64,000 nucleotides of DNA, taken from Jaapia argillacea MUCL 33604 (taxonomy: Eukaryota > Basidiomycota > Agaricomycetes > Jaapiales > Jaapiaceae). The stretch is taken from the NCBI GenBank assembly GCA_000697665.1, contig KL197768.1, positions 1 through 64,000 on the forward strand, written 5' to 3'. The notes under the pieces are model-generated. The model had not been told where the DNA came from. It ran no database searches and saw nothing but the letters and a program-made list of their open reading frames with translations. Of the stretch, positions 56,214 through 64,000 are shown in pieces. Made by a program: the position numbers and the translations under genes. How positions within the stretch are numbered: position 1 is the stretch's first letter; each line of letters starts with the position of its first letter.

Positions 56214-57104
56214 CTACTGAACGCCAGGGATGTAATATTCCACACTCTCTGCTCCGCGTGGACGCTCCATTCCTTTGATAACGTGGACAAGGGCGTGTAG
56301 ACCAACAACACGAGCAGCATCGAAGCCCAATCCACTCCAAGTTTCTGCACCAACCAACCTCTTCCCGCCCAACCCCATCAACCCCACCAACCGCCACCCC
56401 CAAAACTCTGATATGCCGTCAGGTCCCACCACTGTACAATGAAACCAAAGGGCAGCGAATGGGAGATACACATCTTACATCACGTAGGCATAAGGAGAGT
56501 GAAGGGCCGATCGCGTATCGGTCCACTCACCGATCTAAATATCGTGAGTCGCGGTTCTGTCATCAACTCAGTTCTAAGCCATAGCAAGGTCCGACCTGTG
56601 AAATGGGTTGTCAGGGAAATCTGAACTCCATCAATCCCGAGTCCGAGGAACGATTTTGAGAGGGTTTCGCTCAATAGACGGAGCGCGGAGGGTTGGGGTT
56701 GGTCGACGATGGGGCTTGGGGCTTGGGATGCTGAAAGTGAAGGGCATACCAGACAAAAACGTCGCTCACCGAACTTTCAGATTCGTCTGTGGATCTCCAA
56801 TCCCCTCTATAGCATCGAATGCTCGCATATACCCAGATATAACACATTCATATTCGAGCGTGTCCTTGATGGAAGTTACAGGTGATTGCGGAACGTCCTA
56901 GCGCCAAAGGAGGGTTTATATTGTTCGAAGGAGACCCCTACGTGAGAACATCGTGACATATTCTCCGAATAGCAAGTCGTATGTCCGCCGGAACTTGAAA
57001 GATGAGAAGATGAATTCTCGCCGCCGTTGAGAGGGAAGAGCCAGTTCGGAGGGATGAGTCAAACGGAAAATCTTGTGTAGGAGCTCAGATTGTGATGACA
57101 GCAC
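56214..57104 (-). CDS. Fragmentary F-box-like or related gene
   Basis: Four minus-strand blocks look coding: 57104-56916 (SELLHKIFRLTHPSELALPS and FKFRRTYDLLFGEYV), about 56900-56765 (SGYMRAFDAIEGIGDPQTN), about 56674-56520 (SETLSKSFLGLGIDGVQISL) and 56471-56214 (YLPFAALWFHCTVVGPDGIS). Together they resemble a basidiomycete F-box-like protein. No ATG is in frame before the first block, so the start is missing or in an unseen exon; it may be a pseudogene. Confidence 0.35.
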
Positions 57105-59119
57105 GACGATAGCAAATGTTACTAGAGGACGGAAAGGGCCCTGAAAACTAGGTCGTGAAGGAAGACAGAGGTTTCACGCCCGCTCCCGAGGAGACGAGCC
57201 AACGTCATAGTAGAATCAATTTGAAAAATCGGGGTTCATAGGGTGGTGGGATTTGCACAGCACTTAACGATCACTGTTGGCGAGAGTAGGGCAATTGGGC
57301 AGTCGAGGAAGACGGTAAGAGTTAAGTCTCGCGGTCGACGGAAAGAGAGGGTCGAGTCGGGCGATGGTGATGACAACGACGAGTAGAAGAACTGAATCGC
57401 AATGTGAATATAAGCAGAGGAAAGACATCATTGGATGAGGAAACTCACATCAAGCCATTGATTTCTAGAGACGGAGGGGCCGCTCCGACTCGTCAGCTCA
57501 GGTGTACAATCCCCTTCTTATCACCCCAATATCGTCGCTCTCCTCTCCACAGACTACCCTTCCCCCCCTCTTCACATAACACCCTCAGGCCCTCTTCGAT
57601 GTAACGCCCTACGACTCTCTCGAAACACCCTCACCATCGACACAAATCTCAATTTCAGACTCGATAATTCCACCAAGACTTCCCTACCGCTACTCGGTCT
57701 CGCGTAACTTATCCCGTCCTTTCAATACCCAACCGGGACAGGGAGGGCTTGACGGAAGTGCGGAAACGGGAGTGGATGTGGTGAGACGGATTCCTGGAGG
57801 GTGGTCAAATGGCTGATGGGTTGACATGGGCTTCTGGAAGGCCGTTGAGACGTGCTGAATGGTCAATTATGTCGAAAGTAGGGGAAGGGGGGCGCAGTAT
57901 AGTCGTGGGTAACAGGTAAGAATTATCGAGTAGGTAGCGTCGGCATGCCAAGGTCGGGTTGGAAGCGACAGTTGCGGATGGGGGAGGAGAGCGGTTGGAA
58001 TTTAGGTTGCTCGAAGTTGTGCTAGTTGGCCGATACAACTGATCACTCTTCTTGGGTTGTACAGGGTATACTGATACAGGAAGATTGGGCGTTCATCTGA
58101 GATGCTGGGTCGTAACGAGCTCAATCGCTAAGGGATGTACACCGTCGGGTTTGATCGAGAGTTGAGATCTGGAAAGGAAGGATCGTAAGTAACTCCGTTT
58201 CTGCGAGAGGATATGAGGAGTACTAACCAAAAGGCAAGAGGGACAAGGGAAGAGGAGGATGACGCGACGCTCTGTCGACACACAGACCTCAAAGCTACGG
58301 ACCCAACACTATGTTTCCTCCTAGCAAAACCACCCCCCATCTCCAAAGCTATTCCGACCTTCATCCCAAGCTCCACAAAGGTGGATCCCTTCCAACTCCC
58401 AACTCCCTTCACACAACCCTATCCCCAACCTATTCCAAACCCGAAACACCTCATCCTCCCACTACACAAATCCCAATACCTCCAGCCCCAGCCCCAGCCT
58501 CGACCAACCCTCTCGATTCCCCAACCACCCAAATTCCAATCCCAATCCTCAAATCCCACTATCCCTAATCACCCAAAGTCCCAAGCTTATCGCACTTTCA
58601 TCTTCCAATCACCCGATCACCAAGCTCCCTGAAATCACCCAACAGACCACATCACGTATCATTCGGGGTGAATGAGTCGTCACTCGTATATCCCTAGGAT
58701 CGTTCGAGGGTCCCAGAATGAAGTGCCGGGGGGTTAGGAGAGTCAGGTATCGCTCGGGGAGTCGAGGTTGGACCGCTGGGAGTTTGAGAAGGTGTGTTGT
58801 GGGAAGATTCGGATTCGAGTATCCCGAGGGCGGGGGCGGCGTGTCTTGCGAGCGTTTAAGCATCTATCACCCGAGAGTTGAATTGCCACATAGTCGGGGA
58901 TGAGTGTGGAATCACTCCTGGGTGGGGGAAACCTCAACGAGGACGAGTGCTTCTAGTGAATAGGTTAGTGGGCGGATGGAAAGGGATTGATAAGGCGAAG
59001 ACTCTCACCACACTTCCAGCAGGTTAGAGGCAGTCTGCGGAACATATTTTACAACGATGCACGACGATGCTGTGACAAGATCAGCAATCAATGTGGGTTA
59101 GGACGTTGACCAAGGCCCG
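57105..59119. other. Spacer with duplicated pieces and low-complexity sequence
   Basis: 57200-57465 matches 47640-47930. 58620-59095 matches 54000-54430. A Pro/Ser/Thr-rich plus-strand frame at 58213-58632 is low complexity (repeated CCCAA, CCAAT, CCAGCC) and unlikely to be coding. No intact gene is seen. Confidence 0.4.
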
Positions 59120-60393
59120 AGGCACGTCGGCGGACAGATAAGGTTGGAATTCATTCTCCGATCCCATCGTTTGTCGGCACCCGCTCATCGTCGATGACAG
59201 TGGCGAGCACGCTCACACCAGCAACCTACCAATCTTCCAGCTCTGACGTTCGAGTATTACACAACTCACCTCTGTTTCTCAGCCTCCCTCTACTTGTTCC
59301 ACCTTAGCGACTCTATCTAACTAGAACCGTTGCACTAGCAGACACCGGGATTTTGACTTACGACGAGCGGCCAAGCGCCCTGGAGTGCAGAGGAATTGCA
59401 TCTTATCAGACCCCTCATATCTCTCGAGGTTTCACGTCGGAGGAACTTGCGCCAAATCTGATGGGCGTGTATACATACTCACCGATTTGTCGTCACTCAA
59501 TATTAGCCCCACCGCTACTCTGCATTATTCCTCTCATTAGGCCACGCCCTCCGTATTTCGATGGGAACCATGATCTTCGACCTTGCTCTGAGGGCATTGC
59601 TAGAGTCGTTAAACCCTGGTTTGGACCAGCTACGACGCGTCGTGAGTCCGATACTTTATCTTCCCAAGCATATACCCGTCGCACTCCCTACAATTATAAC
59701 CGAACCCTATTCAGATCCTCAGACATCGCCCACTCCCACTTTATATGCTGCCTCGCCAGACTCAGCTTTAATTCTGACAATATCAAGTCGAGATCCCCGC
59801 CTCCTACAACACACTCGACTCCTCCTATTCATCTTCTATTACTGATCGGCGTGTATCTCGTCTTTCTTGAACATTCGCAGGAACAGGCCCCACTGAGGGT
59901 GTCCCAAACCAAACTTACGAGCTGTTACATCTCATTGATCCATTCAGGTGTCTTCAACCTGCTCGGGAGGTGCGCGTCTTCGCCGTCGGCTACTCGACTC
60001 AAGCTCTCCGCGCAAGTACTCACAGTCACACTCTGCCTTCAGCACCACCATGCAACTTATCCAAATTGCATCCAGAACCTGTGCGATTTCCTTTCGCCGT
60101 GACTACCTTTCAGATATTCATCATCAAGACTGACGTCGTGTCGTCGCTTCGACGGATCTATCTCACCGATTCTCTTACAGAACGAATATCCGCTCGGAAG
60201 ATTGGGCTGGCCGCATTGCGGAGGTGGGGTCCGGGTCCGTGTTGTTCGCTGGACTAGCGACGGGATCATTGGGGCGATGAAGGGAATTCTTTTAGGATTT
60301 GTGCGAGGTTGGGATAACCAAGTCGTGCTGTGCTCACGTGTTCATCGCGTTTTCAGACACATTCTGAGGCTGGTACATTCACATGGACAGTAT

Positions 60394-63300
60394 TTACTTA
60401 AAGCGCGAGGAGAATACACGTGAAAAAAAATTCTTTGTAGCTCGAACCGGTCTGCCCGGAGGCGAAGGGACCCTACCCAATCTCACTTCCATCTCATTCA
60501 TCTCCTTCAAATCCTCAGGCCGGCCGAGGGAATTGTACCGTGACTTGAGGTGTTTGATGAGTCTATCGACTCGTTCATCGGTTGCGGATCCTGGATAGAG
60601 ATTCAGAGCTTCACGGAGAAGTACGATTGACTCATCCAAATCATACATCTGGCCATTGTGGCGAAATCTATCTTGGAGATGGGTGGCGAAGCGAGTGAGT
60701 GATTGAGCGCGATCTTCATTCATGTCTGGTCGAAGCACTAGGGCTTCGCGATTGAAATGGATAGCTTCCTCCAAATCTCTAAGATGACCTCCATTTTTGA
60801 ATCGTCCGACAAGGTCGAGGGCAAGGTTTTCCAGTGAACGAGCACGATCTGCATTGGGCTGAGGTCGGAGTTCCAGTACTTCACGACCCAACTTTACTGC
60901 TTCCTCCAAATCTCCAAGGTCTCCGGAATGCTTGAATCGACTGGCAAGGACAAAGGCAAGGTTGTACAGTGAGCCAGCACGATCTCCATTTGGCTCAGGT
61001 CGGAGTACCAGTGCTTCACGGCCCAACTTTACTGCCTCCTCCAAATCTCCAAGGTCTCCGGAATGCTTGAATCGACTGGAAAGGACAAAGGCAAGGTGGT
61101 GCAGTGAACCAGCACGATTTGCATTGGGTTCAGGTCGGAGTTCCAGTGCCTCACGGTCCAACTTTACTGCTTCCTCCAAATCTCCAAGGTCTCCAGAATG
61201 CTTGAATCGATGGCCAAGGTAAAAGGCAAGGGATTGGAGTATCCAGGCCCTATCACTATTAGGTTCTGGTTGAAGAGTAAGAGCATCTCGACACAACTTG
61301 ACTGCCTTTTCCAACTCCTCAAGTTGACCAGTACATTCAAATTGATGAAAGTGCTGTCTTACACCAAAGTACAGCAACTCAACTGGGTCAGTAAGTGTCA
61401 GCCGAGATCTGACCGAATATGGACCAAAGTAACTTACATTCAACCTTGGACTTTTCTCTTGCAAGACTAGTTGGAGGTAAAACTTTAGGTTCCTCCTGTA
61501 GTTCTGGGTTGAGGAGCATATTGTTGCTGCCACTGTGAAAGAATATGAATTAGCCAGATTTGAGGGGTAGTTTGGTGCACACCCATCTGATGTGCTAATG
61601 TAATCAGTCAATATGACTTGCCTCAAACTCCCTTGACTGTCATCCAAGCTAGCCATGGAAGGATCTCTGTCCTGGAGGGTAGCACTAATGGGCTGACCAG
61701 GTTGATGCAAGGTAATCGCGAGATGTTCAGAATGTTGGGGTGTTTGGTCAGAGTAGTAGTGAAGACTGGTGACTTTCTTGGAGACATCACTTTGGATATC
61801 ATTGTATGGCTCTTGCTCAACAGTATGGCTAATGGGCTGATGGATGGGTTGTGAGGGGGTTGTCATATCTTTGGAGAATTGGGGTATGTTATTGGAGTAG
61901 TGAAGACTGGTGGGGGTTCTGGAGATGTTGGTTGGGATCTCCTGTAAACTGATAGGAGGAATAGTGGGTTGATGGAGAGCAGCTATGATGTGCTCAGGGG
62001 ATTGTGGTATGCTGTCGGAAGAGTGAAGACTGGTGAGAGTACTGGGATTGTTGCTTTGTAGATCAACAGATGACTGTAGACCAATGGGGGAGATGGGTTG
62101 AGTGATCTGGCGTGAGGCCACCATTCGAGAGTCACTGAGCCAGGGCATGTGATTGGAGTAGTGTAGACTGGTAACAGTTCTGAAGGCACCGTTTTGGAGA
62201 CCATCAGTCGACCGTGGCTCGACAGCATCCAGTGCTGACACTATGGTCAAAACATCATCCTGTGTGCCTTCAGATGAAACAACAACTCTCCGTCTCCTTG
62301 CAGCACGCCGCAGGAGTAAAGTGTGCTCCATTTCCGTGTAGTATTTGTGTAGTGAATCAAGGCAGTGGGCAAGGTCACTCGCGCAAGGTCTTGAACTCGG
62401 TTCATGGCTCCAACATTCCATCACGAGAGACCACATGGCATCATCCAAACCACACAGTTCAATCTCTTCATCGGTCGGTCGTGGCGGACGGTGTTTTCGC
62501 TCCGTAACTTCGACGAATATCACCGGATGGGTTAGTCCAGAAAATGGTGAGCGCCCGGAGAATATCTAAACAGAATTAAGATTGACAAAGCAAAGTTAAT
62601 ATTAAAAGCTTACTTCGTAAATGGTCATACCAAAGCTATACACGTCGGACATTTTGTTCCCCAACGTAGCACCAACCATACATTCTGGAGCCATCCACGG
62701 AAATGTCCCTCCTGGTTTGTCCCGCATACTCCTGACACTATTCGACTGCGAGAGCTCCCTAACTCGAGATAGCCCAAAATCAGACAAGCATGCGGTTCCT
62801 CGTTCGTCCACTAGTATATTACACTGATTCGAAATGTTGGCTTCCAAATATTACACCGATAGATAAGGAAACTCACCCCTTTGAGATCGCCGTGGATGAC
62901 TGAATGCCGATGTAAGTGTTGCAATCCCAGGGAAGCCTCATAGAGCTGCAAATAGCGTCCATGATGAACACTAATTCGCAGGGAGAACAATCTGGATACT
63001 AACCAATTTCGGTCGACTAGCCTCGGGGTTGAGGTCAAAGAACTCGCGAGCATCGCCTTTCTGCTTATGGGCTGACACGAGAAATAGTGGGTCTGACGAG
63101 GAGTTGTAGCCGTAAAACTCCAGGATGTTGGGGTGTCGGAGGGACTGCCAGACGGCAACTTCCTGCTGCAAGAGCTGGAGCCGGGGATGAGAACCAAGAA
63201 GAACGAAACTAAGCAAACTGACTTTTGGAGGAATGCCTCTCAGCAAGACTTTGATCGCCACAGTGTGACCTCCCCAGCTCCCACGGTACACATCTCCAAA

Positions 63301-63408
63301 TCCTCCTTGGCCAAGGAGGGTATTGCGATCGATCTCTACTTCGTCGGCATTGATTACAAAGGTGTTTGATGGCGTTGTCATCGTTCCGGTCCGACTTGGA
63401 CGTTGCAT
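60394..63408 (-). CDS. Protein kinase - TPR fusion protein (paralogue C)
   Basis: Exons 63408-63223, 63174-63004, 62945-62877, 62823-62614, 62565-61583, 61532-61438 and 61382-60394 give 900 residues; the first four have the same lengths as in paralogue B. Kinase: LLGQGGFGDVYRG, AIK Lys53, HGDLKG, DFG, MAPECM, SDVYSFGM. The linker (about 300-540) has four TSLHYS-type units of 41-47 residues. The C-terminal array has about seven 45-residue units; three in the middle are almost identical (DLGDLEEAVKL-REAL-LRPEP). It ends in TKNFFSRVFSSRFK as in B. Two introns (near 61560 and 61410) could be read through because they are open, but splicing them restores alignment with B (LPPTSL versus LPPTGL). 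Confidence 0.88.
60850..61262 (-). repeat. Nearly identical 135-base coding repeats in paralogue C
   Basis: Three consecutive 135-base units (45 codons) repeat CTTGAATCGA(C/T) and the surrounding sequence with few changes, for example the units starting at 60931 and 61066. They encode the central TPR-like repeats. Confidence 0.8.
61630..62180 (-). repeat. Interdomain TSLHYS-motif repeats in paralogue C
   Basis: Four units of 41-47 codons each start with TSLHYSN, TSLHSSD, TSLHYSN or TSLHYYSD and continue with P-S then a QP then PIS pattern. On the plus strand they show as repeated AGTGAAGACTGGTGA near 62020, 61895 and 61760. Confidence 0.8.
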
Positions 63409-64000
63409 CGCAGGCTCCGGGTCCTTGGGTAGTAAGATCGACGAGGCTGATGGAAAGGGAAACCGCCAATGATTCGGGAGCAGTGCAGGCAGTTCAGTTC
63501 GAGTATGAGTTTAGCGGATAGCGCTGGACATTTGTCGATGCAGCAGCGAAGAATCTGGAAATACTGATATGCGAATGTCGGGACCTGGGTAATGGGCGTT
63601 GCGAAGGACGAGGTAGCACAAGCGCCAGTTATGGTTGAATTTTTTTTTCTTCTCACCGCTGTCAGCCATAGACGCCGAAGATTCGACCTTTAGCGCCAGC
63701 GTATTCAGGCGATTTGCCTGCATGCAAGATTGTCGACGTGAGCCTGAGCTTGGAGTTGGGTCGCATTAGGTTCAGTGTTGCTCATCGACCAGAGCCTGAG
63801 GTCAAATTGTCAATGCAGGTGGGTCGGATGATGGAATAGGGATGGCTAACGCAGTGGGATCGAAATCCATGTCATCCATATTTGTATCTCCTTTACTCAT
63901 CGATAAAGGTACACTAGCGCTTTCGTTTTCTACGGGGCTACTGGCAGGTGAGTCGGAGGCAAAGAGCACTAGATCTTTGAGGGTCCTAAGAAAAGGCTCA

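Larger units (their letters stand above)
59120..63950. repeat. Segmental duplication block, copy 2 (contains paralogue C)
   Basis: This is the partner of 49280-53760, in the same orientation and about 9.8 kb away. It extends through the kinase-TPR gene into its upstream region (shared AAGATTGTCGACGTGA and TTTGTATCTCCTTTACTCAT compared with the 53.6-53.7 kb copy). Confidence 0.8.

Noticed and set aside
58213-58632. Pro/Ser-rich 139-codon plus-strand reading frame
   Set aside because: It follows from simple CCCAA/CCAAT-type repeats that keep the frame open by composition.

Overview
The window is nuclear DNA of a filamentous basidiomycete, most likely an Agaricomycete. The evidence is dense intron-rich genes on both strands, introns of about 50-60 bases with GTRNGY donors and CTNAC-like branch points, and typical families: a chitin synthase export chaperone, an atypical G-alpha, GH131, MYND proteins, basidiomycete-type membrane proteins and TKL-like kinases. 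I cannot name the genus. Exon coordinates were derived by hand from reading frames and splice signals.

The left half (about 1-30 kb) is ordinary gene-rich sequence. In order it holds: a partial gene of an expanded unknown family; a membrane-anchored 3-beta-HSD-type dehydrogenase; poorly resolved reading frames; a CHS7-like export chaperone; two unknown genes; VPS74/GOLPH3; a G-alpha whose catalytic Gln is Ser; and a secreted single-pass membrane protein. A same-strand trio follows (class II aldolase plus two tandem D-erythronate-dehydrogenase-like SDRs), then an F-box-like protein and a GH131 glucanase.

From 29 to 43 kb the density of intact genes falls. A MYND-finger gene is followed by a tail-anchored paralogue broken by one in-frame TGA, then a multi-pass membrane protein. 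An 0.8-kb fold-back element has 360-bp arms and a 7-8 bp target duplication. Related CAAGT-rich repeats lie in three places, and there is a truncated start of a kinase gene.

From 43 to 64 kb there is a duplicated locus with three paralogous genes encoding an N-terminal protein kinase, a Ser/Thr/Pro-rich linker with a repeated TSLHYS-type motif, and a C-terminal array of 45-residue TPR-like units. The flanking DNA is copied and rearranged with them, including pseudogene fragments. This kinase-linker-TPR family, which lacks NB-ARC, CHAT or other effector domains, is the best candidate for an undescribed, possibly NLR-like, system in the window.
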